The position numbers and the translations under genes were made by a program. Source: Parasedimentitalea huanghaiensis (lineage in GTDB: Bacteria > Pseudomonadota > Alphaproteobacteria > Rhodobacterales > Rhodobacteraceae). From it: a DNA stretch of 40,386 nt. The notes below the pieces were generated by a model. It was not told the DNA's origin. It searched no databases and was given only the letters and a program-made list of their open reading frames with translations. Shown here in pieces: positions 16,431 to 23,872 of the stretch. Numbering within the stretch: the stretch's first letter is position 1; every line of letters starts with the position of its first letter. The DNA lies in the NCBI RefSeq assembly GCF_009753675.1, contig NZ_WQLV01000025.1, positions 1 to 40,386 of the forward strand, given 5' to 3'.

Positions 16431-17989
16431 GGTTTAGTCCCGGCATATGGGCTGGCGGGATCTTAGGCTCGGCTTTGGCTCACTTGGGATTTGCGGCGCT
16501 GCTGCTATGGTCGTTACGGCCTGATATTGTTGAAAACCAACCCAGCCCCCAAAGCGAACTACAGCTCCAAGCCTACCGCATCCCGCGCAGCGAGGCAGTA
16601 CCGCAAGCTCCAACAGCGGATCCAGCCGCCCAGGCTGACACCCAAGGAGAAGGGCTTGCGACTGGAGAAATTCCTAAATCGACAGCTTCTTCGATGGTGC
16701 CCCAAAGCGACCAGATCGAACCCGCTCGCCCCACCAGTACCACGCTCAACGCAGCCAAAGATCCTGCTCCGCAGGCTACACCTTTAGCACCGACCCCTGC
16801 CACACTGCCCCCCGCGCCTTCTCCAAGTGATCAAGTTATTGCAACAGCGCCAGCGGTAACACCTCTTGTCGTAAGTGAAGCGATGGTTGCAGACGTAACA
16901 GCGGCGGCTACGCCTGAAGTTTCTTTGACGAAAGCCGTGCCTCTGCCAGTTTTGCAGTCCTCCTCGATCGCCCAACCCTCGCCCGTACCGCTAGCCCAAA
17001 CCCCTACCTTGGCAGATGCAGCACCGGTACTTGCCCCCGATGCACAGTCATTGGACAATACTCAACCCACGAGCACACAAAGCTTGCAACAATCCCCGGA
17101 TGCAACCGCTTTGACTGAACACCCCCCTGCCCCGGTTACTGCCACCCTGTCCAAACCCGATGTGCCCCACATTAAGGCCGCGCTGGCATTTTCTGGTGAA
17201 GGGGCTGGTCAGGCCGATCCAGTGTCGCTGGCTGCTTTCCAGAGCTTTATGCAGCCCGGAGACGTCAGCGCTGCGGGTGATCCGTTGCGCGATGGGGTGT
17301 CAGGGATTCTGGCTGCGGTGCCATGTTCGCGTTTGCAAGTCGTGTTTGATCCTGAAACTGCAACACTCAATCTGCGCGGCCATCTCCCAGAAACCGGATT
17401 GCGCGCCCCGGTTCTGGCAGCCCTACAAGCGCAAATGGGAGCTGACATTCAAGTCTCGGATCAAATGAAAATTCTACCCCGCCCGCAATGTGGTGCGCTG
17501 GCAGGAATTTCAAATGTCGGACTGCCCCAGAGTACCGACCAAATCACCAACCCCCGGCTAATTGGCGCTGACACCCACGCCCGAGTGCTGGATTACGTTG
17601 GCGGCGATCGTCTCTTTTTTGATCTGACCGCACCAGACTATGACGCCTATGTATATGTCGATTACTTTGATGCAGGAGGAGATGTGCTGCACTTATCTCC
17701 TAACGCTGCAGCCCCTCTTTCGCTAACCCCGGCCCAAAACCGCTTGCGGGTAGGCGCCAAAGCCGCTTCAGATCCGGGTCTACAGATCACTGTAGGACCG
17801 CCCTATGGTCAGGAAATTGCCGTTGCTTTTGCTGCATCACATCCCCTGTATTCGGATTTACGCCCGATTAGTGAAGAGGCCGCGCCCTATTTGGCGTGGC
17901 TGTCTGAACGTGTCAGCGAAGCGCGTGCTGCACATCCCGATTTCAAAGGGGAATGGGTCTATTTCTTTGTGTCCACCACGACGCAATAA
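16427..17989 (+). CDS. TonB-like anchored protein with Pro-rich spacer, BON-like and DUF4384-like domains
   Basis: 520 aa, GTG start overlapping the upstream stop (GTGA). An N-terminal membrane anchor covers about residues 6-30. A long Pro/Ala/Gln/Thr-rich spacer (about 32-245) is of the type that lets TonB span the periplasm. The C-terminus is not a TonB domain. Residues about 290-357 form a small BON-like module bracketed by cysteines (VPCSRLQVVFDPE and PRPQCGAL). Residues about 382-480 resemble DUF4384 (GGDRLFFDLTAPDYDAYVYV, DYFDAGGDVLHLSPN), a domain often found with caspase-like and kinase proteins. The predicted layout is inner-membrane anchor, periplasmic linker and distal sensor or ligand domain. 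It is the last gene of the ExbB/D operon and convergent with a caspase-like gene. Domain names are by-eye calls. Confidence 0.82.
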   Translation: MRFSPGIWAGGILGSALAHLGFAALLLWSLRPDIVENQPSPQSELQLQAYRIPRSEAVPQAPTADPAAQADTQGEGLATGEIPKSTASSMVPQSDQIEPARPTSTTLNAAKDPAPQATPLAPTPATLPPAPSPSDQVIATAPAVTPLVVSEAMVADVTAAATPEVSLTKAVPLPVLQSSSIAQPSPVPLAQTPTLADAAPVLAPDAQSLDNTQPTSTQSLQQSPDATALTEHPPAPVTATLSKPDVPHIKAALAFSGEGAGQADPVSLAAFQSFMQPGDVSAAGDPLRDGVSGILAAVPCSRLQVVFDPETATLNLRGHLPETGLRAPVLAALQAQMGADIQVSDQMKILPRPQCGALAGISNVGLPQSTDQITNPRLIGADTHARVLDYVGGDRLFFDLTAPDYDAYVYVDYFDAGGDVLHLSPNAAAPLSLTPAQNRLRVGAKAASDPGLQITVGPPYGQEIAVAFAASHPLYSDLRPISEEAAPYLAWLSERVSEARAAHPDFKGEWVYFFVSTTTQ

Positions 17990-18008
17990 GGGGGCAGATG
18001 CTCCCCCT
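17989..18008 (+). terminator. GC hairpin after the TonB-like gene
   Basis: AGGGGG at 17989-17994 pairs with CCCCCT at 18003-18008, starting at the last base of the stop codon. The inner GCA/TGC can extend the stem past one bulged base. No T-run follows, so it is only a possible terminator for the plus-strand operon, placed between two convergent genes. Confidence 0.35.
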
Positions 18009-18102
18009 ACGGCCAGATCATACCTGTTCCGGCGTTCCCGATGACGCAATTAGAGGTGACCACACAAACTAAAATATCAGCGGCCCACGACAAAAAGACG
18101 GA

Positions 18103-19578
18103 TTATTGACAACCACCGGAGGCCCAGCTTTTCAGGGCGCGTTTCATAACTCCCCCATATGGGTGTTGCTTCGTCAGAGACCGCTGCATTGTCAGGTTAA
18201 GATAGGCATTGGCCTGCGTGCACAGGCGTTCGCGGTTCCATTGATGGCAATTGGAACAGGCCTGCCCCTTCCAATATGCTTCAGGCAGGCCTTCAATGGG
18301 GGGGAATTCAGGTGAACCCGTAATCAATTCCGCTAGCGATTTTCCAGACACAGGACCCAAATCAGACACCAGTGGGCTGGCAAAAGTAATTGGCCCCGCC
18401 TCGGGCGAATCTGGGGTCGATGTTGAGCTATCAAGTTCTTCAGCAACCTCCGTTTCATCTTCGCCGCCCGCCTCTGGGTCGGTACTGGTTCCGGCACTCA
18501 GAGAGATTACTTCGGCCCGAACCATTTCAGAATAAGTCCCATTTGGATAGGCCTGAAGATACGCCTCATAGGCGGCTATGCTGCCATCCGCCTGAGCGGA
18601 CTGGAACAGTTGGTTTTCTGCCTCACCCGGTAGTGGGACAGGATCAGTGGGTGGCGGCGCCAGTTCCTTTTCGATGATTTCGGCCAGCAACGTGCGTGCT
18701 TCATCCGCATACTCGCCATTAGGATAGCCCCGTAGATATAGGGTCAATTGCACCGGATCACGCGTTGCTTGCACCGATTGCCACACCTGCAGCTCGCCTG
18801 CTGCGGCTGGCTTAGGGGGCTCAGGTTGATCTATGAACAAGAAATCGCTCACGAGCGACGAGGCGTCCCAGGGCGTCTGCAATCCATTGCTTTCTTTCAA
18901 TACAGCCCGACGCACCTGTTTAAACAATTGTTCGACAGGCTGACCGGGTACAGATATTTGGTCCACCACAGCCCGGGTAAAGGGACTATTTCCTTCCAGT
19001 CCGTCTAACGCGACGCCCCCAGGGGCGGTTGCATAGGCCAGGAACGTACCCGTCGGCGCTTTCATCTCGGCCAGGCCGTTATCGTTCAATTCGGGGATAT
19101 CGCCAAACGGGTTGTTGCGGCAGGCATCTAGAATTACGATATTGGTGCGATTGCGCGCTGACGCCATCTGGCGCAAAACCGACTGCGCCTCAACTGCAAC
19201 TAGATCGAGATCTGCAGGGTCCTCTAGTGCGACGTCCACAGGCAACAGATAATTGTTGCCAAAGCTCTGCACGCCATGTCCGGCATAATAGAACAACCCG
19301 GTCGCATCACTGCCGGCCTTTCGCAGGGCGCGGCCAAACTGGGCAATGGCCCTTTTCATCTCCAGCTGGGTGGCGTCACTCAGCAATGTTACTTTGAACC
19401 CCACCTGCTCCAGCGCATCCGCCATCAACTGGGCATCATTCACTGGATTATCCAGAGGTGAAACAGAACCATAGGCGGAGTTGCCGAAAATTAGGGCAAG
19501 CCGCTCTTCAGCATTGGCTTTGACACCCCAAGCCAGTGGCAGTGCCAACAGGCAAAGCATATAGAAAATTCGTCTCAC
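18103..19578 (-). CDS. Exported caspase-family (peptidase C14) protein
   Basis: Metacaspase-like cysteine peptidase with an export signal. Numbering from the upstream ATG at 19617, the p20-like domain starts at ERLALIFGNSAYG (residues 38-50), with the catalytic His114 in YYAGHG and catalytic Cys166 in ILDACRNNP, both intact. TAPGG and NSPFTRA elements follow. The C-terminal half has two SPOR/TPR-like repeats (LYLRGYPNGEYADEAR, YLQAYPNGTYSEMVRAE), an acidic low-complexity stretch and a Cys-rich end (ACSNCHQWNRERLC). I prefer the GTG at 19576-19578 as start: GGAG lies 7 nt upstream and the product then begins MRRIFYMLCLLALPLAWG, a good signal peptide. It is convergent with the DUF4384-bearing gene and divergent from the YceI-OmpA gene. 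The substrate is unknown; a proteolytic or regulatory envelope role is likely. Confidence 0.88.
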   Translation of the reverse strand: MRRIFYMLCLLALPLAWGVKANAEERLALIFGNSAYGSVSPLDNPVNDAQLMADALEQVGFKVTLLSDATQLEMKRAIAQFGRALRKAGSDATGLFYYAGHGVQSFGNNYLLPVDVALEDPADLDLVAVEAQSVLRQMASARNRTNIVILDACRNNPFGDIPELNDNGLAEMKAPTGTFLAYATAPGGVALDGLEGNSPFTRAVVDQISVPGQPVEQLFKQVRRAVLKESNGLQTPWDASSLVSDFLFIDQPEPPKPAAAGELQVWQSVQATRDPVQLTLYLRGYPNGEYADEARTLLAEIIEKELAPPPTDPVPLPGEAENQLFQSAQADGSIAAYEAYLQAYPNGTYSEMVRAEVISLSAGTSTDPEAGGEDETEVAEELDSSTSTPDSPEAGPITFASPLVSDLGPVSGKSLAELITGSPEFPPIEGLPEAYWKGQACSNCHQWNRERLCTQANAYLNLTMQRSLTKQHPYGGVMKRALKSWASGGCQ

Positions 19579-19767
19579 GCTCACACTCCAACTAAGCAAC
19601 CAGCCAACTAGCCGCAATAGGCATAGCTTAGCAGAAAACCGTTAGCAAACTATCGCGATACTTGCCTAAAGGTGCAAGTTTCCTGTTAGTATGGGAAAAC
19701 CACACGAAGTTTATGCTTCGGCCTTAGTGCCAAAGTTCCGTTTAATTGTTTTGAAAGTGGCTTTGCT
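19579..19767. promoter_or_regulatory. Divergent promoter region between the caspase-like and YceI-OmpA genes
   Basis: About 190 nt between two divergent exported-protein genes. It is AT-richer than the flanks and contains a small inverted repeat GAAGTTTATGCTTC near 19705-19718. No clear -35/-10 pair could be assigned. Its position implies promoters for both genes. Confidence 0.35.
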
Positions 19768-20805
19768 ATGCGATTATTCCCTTCCCTGTCAGCTCTCGTA
19801 CTGATGTGCCTACCCGGTTTTTTGTCGGCACAAAGCCCATTTGAAAACGGGTGGCAACTGGATCAGGTGGCATCGAACATCACCTACATGTCGATTAAGA
19901 AAGGTCACATTGCCGAAACCAATAGTTTTGCCACGGTGAATGGTCAGATCAGCGAAGACGGCACAGCGGTGCTAACCATTGCATTGGATTCAGTCGATAC
20001 CGCGGTTGATTTGCGCAACGTACGAATGCGGTTCTTGTTTTTTGAAACATTCCTGCACCCTCAAGCTGTCATTACAACGCATCTCGACGCCGCTGAATTG
20101 GCAGACTTACCAAATCTGCGCCGCAAAGAAGTGACATTACCATTTTCGCTTTCCTTGCACGGCGTTAAAGCCGAACTAAGCGCGCCAGTCATCATTTCGC
20201 TAATAAGCAATGACCGGATCAACGTTGCGACCGTCAAACCAATTCCAATTCTGATGAAAGACTTCGGTCTCGAAGCCGGACGGGCCAAACTGGAAGAAGC
20301 AGCTGGCGTGACCATCACCCCTCTGGCCATTGTTAGTCTGAACCTGACCTTTGACCGGACCACCCCTGGCACAGCCCTGCCTCAACCAACGCCCGTAGTT
20401 GCCGCTTCGGCCGCCTTAGAGACCGAAGGTAATTTCGACAGGGCCGCTTGTGTCGGTCGGTTCGAAATCTTATCGAAAACTGGCAGCATTAATTTTGCCC
20501 CTGCCGGGTCACGGCTAGATCCAAGCTCTACTGCCCTGCTAGACACACTGTATGATGTCGTTAGTCGGTGTCCTGACCTCGTGATTGAAATTGGGGGCCA
20601 TACCGACAGTCTCGGAAAAGCCTCTCAAAACGTACGGCTCAGTGAGCGGCGTGCAGACGCAGTGTCGGAATACCTGCACGAAAAAGGTATACCTGAGGCC
20701 CGTATGAAAGTGACCGGGTATGGTGAGACACAGCCTCTGGTTCCGAACAACACAGCACAAAACCGGGCCAAAAACCGGCGGATCGAGTTTTTGGTCGTAA
20801 ACTAG
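19768..20805 (+). CDS. YceI-like domain fused to OmpA C-terminal peptidoglycan-binding domain
   Basis: 345 aa with a signal peptide (MRLFPSLSALVLMCLPGFLSA). Residues about 26-200 follow the YceI beta-barrel pattern (WQLDQVASNITYMSIKKGHI, a FATVNGQISEDGTAVLTIAL stretch, DTAVDLRNVRMRFLFFET). YceI proteins bind isoprenoid-type lipids in a periplasmic barrel. Residues about 235-345 are an OmpA-like domain (INFAPAGSRLDPSSTALLDT; IEIGGHTDSLGKASQNVRLS; ERRADAVSEYL; GYGETQPLVPN; NRRIEFLVV), including the Asp and Arg that hold diaminopimelate in the family. So it should be a periplasmic lipid- or ligand-binding protein tethered to peptidoglycan. Fusion of these two domains is uncommon. Its place next to the ExbBD/TonB-like/caspase genes suggests it belongs to the same envelope system. 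Confidence 0.9.
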   Translation: MRLFPSLSALVLMCLPGFLSAQSPFENGWQLDQVASNITYMSIKKGHIAETNSFATVNGQISEDGTAVLTIALDSVDTAVDLRNVRMRFLFFETFLHPQAVITTHLDAAELADLPNLRRKEVTLPFSLSLHGVKAELSAPVIISLISNDRINVATVKPIPILMKDFGLEAGRAKLEEAAGVTITPLAIVSLNLTFDRTTPGTALPQPTPVVAASAALETEGNFDRAACVGRFEILSKTGSINFAPAGSRLDPSSTALLDTLYDVVSRCPDLVIEIGGHTDSLGKASQNVRLSERRADAVSEYLHEKGIPEARMKVTGYGETQPLVPNNTAQNRAKNRRIEFLVVN

Positions 20806-20824
20806 CGCGCGAAGCTGCGAGAAT

Positions 20825-20861
20825 GATGAACTGGTCAGCGAAGCTCGCTGACCAGTTCATC
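20825..20861. terminator. Perfect 17-bp hairpin over the 3' end of the isochorismatase-like gene
   Basis: The arms GATGAACTGGTCAGCGA (20825-20841) and its exact complement (20845-20861) leave a 3-nt loop. The structure includes the last codons and the stop (20835-20837) of the minus-strand hydrolase gene and starts about 20 nt after the stop of the plus-strand YceI-OmpA gene. It can therefore end or protect transcripts from both sides. No T-run follows on either strand. Confidence 0.6.
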
Positions 20862-21470
20862 CGTTGTCACTTGTCGACAATAACCTTTAATCGTTCTCAG
20901 CGAATGATCATGCCGGTCCTGACTGTATGTCATGCAGGCATCAGTAACCTGAGTGACAAGATATCCCAGATCGCAGGCGTCCCGAATAGCGCCCTCGACA
21001 CATTGGTCGGTAATGATGCCGCTGATCACCAGCTGCTTTACGCCAAGATTGCGCAAAACATAATCGATATGCGTGGAAACAAAGACCGACGAAGACGACT
21101 TGGGGAAGACAATCTCATCGTCGCCCGGTGCCAACTCGTCGATCATTTTGCCGTCCCAAGACCCCTTGGGTACATTGAAACCGGTGATCTTATAATCAAG
21201 ACTGCGATCGCGGCCATCCTTGGTCAGGCTCTCAATTGTGGTGTAAAGCACCTCGCCACCAACCTTGCGAAACGCAGCCTGAAGCCGTTGCATATTCGGG
21301 ACAATTGTTGATTTCATCTGCCCAAAAAACCAGCCATATTTGGCGTCAAATTCAGCATCACTTAGACCGTCAAACTCAGCGCCTTTGCGATGGGCAGCAA
21401 AATTTTGCACGTCGATGAACAGCATCGCGGATTGGTCAAGTTGGAGCGGCACATTGCGGGTCAGGGTCAT
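20835..21470 (-). CDS. Isochorismatase-like cysteine hydrolase
   Basis: Family of amidases and hydrolases (nicotinamidase, N-carbamoylsarcosine amidase, ureidoacrylate and biuret hydrolases). The 211-aa product has the catalytic triad visible: Asp20 in AMLFIDVQNF, Lys124 in IVFPKSSSS and Cys157 in GIITDQCVEGAIRDA. The cis-peptide-forming stretch before the Cys (LVISGIITDQC) is also typical. Substrate cannot be read from sequence. The gene is last in the minus-strand liv operon and overlaps the upstream N-formylglutamate-amidohydrolase-like gene by 4 nt (ATGA). An amidase acting after uptake of an amide or N-substituted amino acid would fit the context. A perfect hairpin forms from its final codons. 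Confidence 0.9.
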   Translation of the reverse strand: MTLTRNVPLQLDQSAMLFIDVQNFAAHRKGAEFDGLSDAEFDAKYGWFFGQMKSTIVPNMQRLQAAFRKVGGEVLYTTIESLTKDGRDRSLDYKITGFNVPKGSWDGKMIDELAPGDDEIVFPKSSSSVFVSTHIDYVLRNLGVKQLVISGIITDQCVEGAIRDACDLGYLVTQVTDACMTYSQDRHDHSLRTIKGYCRQVTTDELVSELR

Positions 21471-22252
21471 GAGTGGTCTTTCTTAAGTGAACGGGTGATT
21501 GCACAGACAAGCCAGTCGGCCCATTTTTGTTGCCCGTCAGCTGTGGCGATCAGATCATTACATATTTCAATAAGGCTGTGAGGAAGCCCGGATGCCTCGC
21601 CATGCATCGGCACAAACCAATCAAACTCATCATCTATTTGATAGGGCTGATTTAAACCGATCTTTTCGGGAGCAACAAATGCGCCAAATTCTGCAGCAAG
21701 GTCTTGCGATGTTTGACTATGTTTACGGTACAAAAACCCAACATCCCAGGGTCGTTTATGGCCAGCCATGGTGCGGGTATAGCTATGGATGGAAAGAACC
21801 ATCGCGCAAGAAGATCGTCTGATCTGGGCACTGACCGCATTCTGATACGGGGTGAAAATCTCTGCAATCCGAGACTGTCTGCGCTGTGGCGACAGGTTAT
21901 TGTTCGCAGGCACCAAAATCCCGTCGCTGATTGGTGGCATGGCGTTTTCACTGTGGGGGGGCCGATTGCAGTCGATAACCAACCGGCTGTAACGTTGCAG
22001 GATCAGCGGCGCGTTGAGTTGGGCCGCAACAGCGCGGGCAACCTTTTCGGCTCCGATGTCCCAAGCGATATGCGCCTGCAAAGCCTCAGGGGACAAACCC
22101 AAATCTCCCAAGGCCGCTGGGATTGTCCGTCCGGCATGTTCACAAACCAGAACAACAGGATAGCTGCTGTCACCGTTGAGAATTTCAACCGGTCCTGCTT
22201 CGCCCTTACCAAGCAGAGCCTCCATAGGGGCTACATTGGGACCACAACTCAT
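21467..22252 (-). CDS. N-formylglutamate amidohydrolase-family hydrolase
   Basis: Zinc-dependent amidohydrolase related to HutG-type N-formylglutamate deformylase. The 261-aa product has VVLVCEHAGRTIPAALGDLG (early metal-binding motif), HIAWDIGAEKVARAVAAQL, a RYSRLVIDCNRPP segment, and VLSIHSYTRTMAGHKRPWDV (the IHSYTP-type core motif). Near the C-terminus LPHSLIEICNDLI is also conserved. There are no hut genes (hutU, hutH, hutI) here, so histidine degradation is unlikely. It is more probably a paralogue acting on another N-acyl or gamma-glutamyl compound taken up by the adjacent ABC transporter. The ATG overlaps the livH-type stop by 4 nt and its own stop overlaps the next gene by 4 nt, so it is translationally coupled on both sides. 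Confidence 0.88.
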   Translation of the reverse strand: MSCGPNVAPMEALLGKGEAGPVEILNGDSSYPVVLVCEHAGRTIPAALGDLGLSPEALQAHIAWDIGAEKVARAVAAQLNAPLILQRYSRLVIDCNRPPHSENAMPPISDGILVPANNNLSPQRRQSRIAEIFTPYQNAVSAQIRRSSCAMVLSIHSYTRTMAGHKRPWDVGFLYRKHSQTSQDLAAEFGAFVAPEKIGLNQPYQIDDEFDWFVPMHGEASGLPHSLIEICNDLIATADGQQKWADWLVCAITRSLKKDHS

Positions 22253-23142
22253 ACTTTTTCGGCTTTCAATGTCGCTGACGGGATCAAGCCGTTGGGTCGG
22301 ATCAGCAGAACCAAAACAACAATGCCAAGCCCGATCGGATCACGGAACTCCTGCATTTCAGGAGGCAGGAACGCGGCAAGGTAGATTTCAATGAACCCCA
22401 GCAGAAAGCCTCCTGCGACAGCGCCGCGCAGGCTGCCCAACCCGCCAAGAATGGCCGCGATGAATGCTTTCAATACGGGCATGAAGCCCATGAGCGGATC
22501 AACCGAGGCCCGTTGTGAAACCCAAAGTACGGCTGCAACACCTGCCAGCAAGCCCGACAGGGCGAAAGCCCCGGCAATCACCGTATTGGCGCGAATGCCC
22601 ATCAATCGTGCAACTGCAAAGTCTTCGGCGGCGGCCCGCATCGCAACACCGGTTTTCTGATGCTTCATGAACCAGTCCAGAAAGACCAGCATGACAATTG
22701 TCGACGCAATCGCGGCCAGCTTGTTTACACCGATCACCAGCCCAAACACACGAACGCTATCAGACAGTAAAGCGGGTAGAAGAACCGGTTGTGAGCGAGC
22801 TGAAATCAGGTTTTGGAACAGTACCTGCAGGATCATGGCCACCGCAAAGCTGGTCACCAGCATCGTAGCACCAGATCCACTGCGAACGGGACGAAAGGCG
22901 ATCCGCTCCATTGCAACAGCGGCAAGGACTGAGGCCGTTATTGCCAACGGAACTGCGATGACGAAGGGCACGCTGGCAATACCACAGTACATCAGTACAT
23001 AGCCGGCAATGGTCATCAACTCACCATGGGCAAAGTTGATCAAGCCCATGATCGAAAACACCACAGCCAATCCCAGCGCCAGCAGGGCATATGTCCCACC
23101 CAGTGCCAATGCATTAGCCGTCTGTTGAAGGAAAAGTTCCAT
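22249..23142 (-). CDS. livH: LivH-type branched-chain amino-acid ABC permease
   Basis: 297-aa inner-membrane permease of the HAAT family. It starts MELFLQQTANALALGGTYAL and has about eight hydrophobic segments. Family motifs are YALLALGLAVVFSIMGLINF, AHGELMTIAGYV, and the cytoplasmic loop with RAAAEDFAVARLMGIRAN, where the ATPase docks. The C-terminal region includes GGLGSLRGAVAGGFLLG. It pairs with the LivM half of the fused gene at 25057-26838. It sits 3 nt after livF and overlaps the next gene by 4 nt. HAAT systems import branched-chain amino acids, but also urea, amides and other amino acids; the hydrolase genes here argue for a substrate other than leucine. Confidence 0.95.
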   Translation of the reverse strand: MELFLQQTANALALGGTYALLALGLAVVFSIMGLINFAHGELMTIAGYVLMYCGIASVPFVIAVPLAITASVLAAVAMERIAFRPVRSGSGATMLVTSFAVAMILQVLFQNLISARSQPVLLPALLSDSVRVFGLVIGVNKLAAIASTIVMLVFLDWFMKHQKTGVAMRAAAEDFAVARLMGIRANTVIAGAFALSGLLAGVAAVLWVSQRASVDPLMGFMPVLKAFIAAILGGLGSLRGAVAGGFLLGFIEIYLAAFLPPEMQEFRDPIGLGIVVLVLLIRPNGLIPSATLKAEKV

Positions 23143-23145
23143 GTC

Positions 23146-23862
23146 TCAGTTCGCTCCCAGATAAGCGTCTTGCATACTGCTGCTTTGAGTTAGCTCACTG
23201 GTATTGCCTGCTTCGACAATTTTACCACTGACCAATATGTATCCACGGTCGGCAACCTGCAGAGTTTTGGCGACGTTCTGTTCGACCACCAACAAGGTCA
23301 CACCCTGATCCCTAAGTTTGGCAATGAGCTCGAAGATTTGATCCATGACCAGCGGCGCCAGCCCCAGCGAAGGTTCATCCAGCAACAACAGCCGTGGGTT
23401 CGACATTAAGGCGCGACCAACCGCAAGCATCTGCTGCTGCCCACCGGACAGGGTCCCTGCATATTGATCTTTGCGTTCTTTCAAGATTGGAAACAGATCG
23501 TAAACCCGCTCCCAAGCCTCAGCTATCTCGTCTTTATCTGTTAGGCCAAACGCCCCCATACGCAGGTTGTCTGAAACACTGAGTGTCCCAAAAACGCGGC
23601 GCCCTTCGGGTGACAGTGTCAGACCCGCTGGGGCAAGCCCTTCTGGTGCGGCACCGGTGATGTCCCTGCCATCAAACATGACCTGGCCTGATGCGGTTGG
23701 AACCAATCCAACAATGGCTTTTAGAATAGAGGACTTTCCGGCACCATTTGCACCCAGCAAGGCGACGATCTCGCCTTGCTGAATTTCAAAACTTACACCA
23801 CGCACCGCTTCTACTGCGCCGTATCTGACTTGGAGTCCCTGTGCTGATAGAAGGGGTGCCAT
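23146..23862 (-). CDS. livF: LivF-type ABC transporter ATPase
   Basis: 238-aa nucleotide-binding subunit. Walker A GANGAGKSS lies at about residues 35-43 (in LLGANGAGKSSILK), the ABC signature is LSGGQQQMLAVGRALM, and Walker B LLLLDEPSLGLAP follows at once, with the switch His replaced by the Gln/Glu form seen as LLVVEQNV. The family-specific GLTLSPEGRRVFGTLSV stretch identifies LivF rather than LivG. AGGAA lies 7 nt before the ATG. It partners the LivG half of the livMG fusion to form the ATPase heterodimer. Confidence 0.96.
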   Translation of the reverse strand: MAPLLSAQGLQVRYGAVEAVRGVSFEIQQGEIVALLGANGAGKSSILKAIVGLVPTASGQVMFDGRDITGAAPEGLAPAGLTLSPEGRRVFGTLSVSDNLRMGAFGLTDKDEIAEAWERVYDLFPILKERKDQYAGTLSGGQQQMLAVGRALMSNPRLLLLDEPSLGLAPLVMDQIFELIAKLRDQGVTLLVVEQNVAKTLQVADRGYILVSGKIVEAGNTSELTQSSSMQDAYLGAN

Positions 23863-23872
23863 GGCTGTTTCC

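Noticed and set aside
21704-22384. 226-codon plus-strand frame
   Set aside because: It is antisense to the N-formylglutamate-amidohydrolase-like and livH genes, whose motifs are intact.
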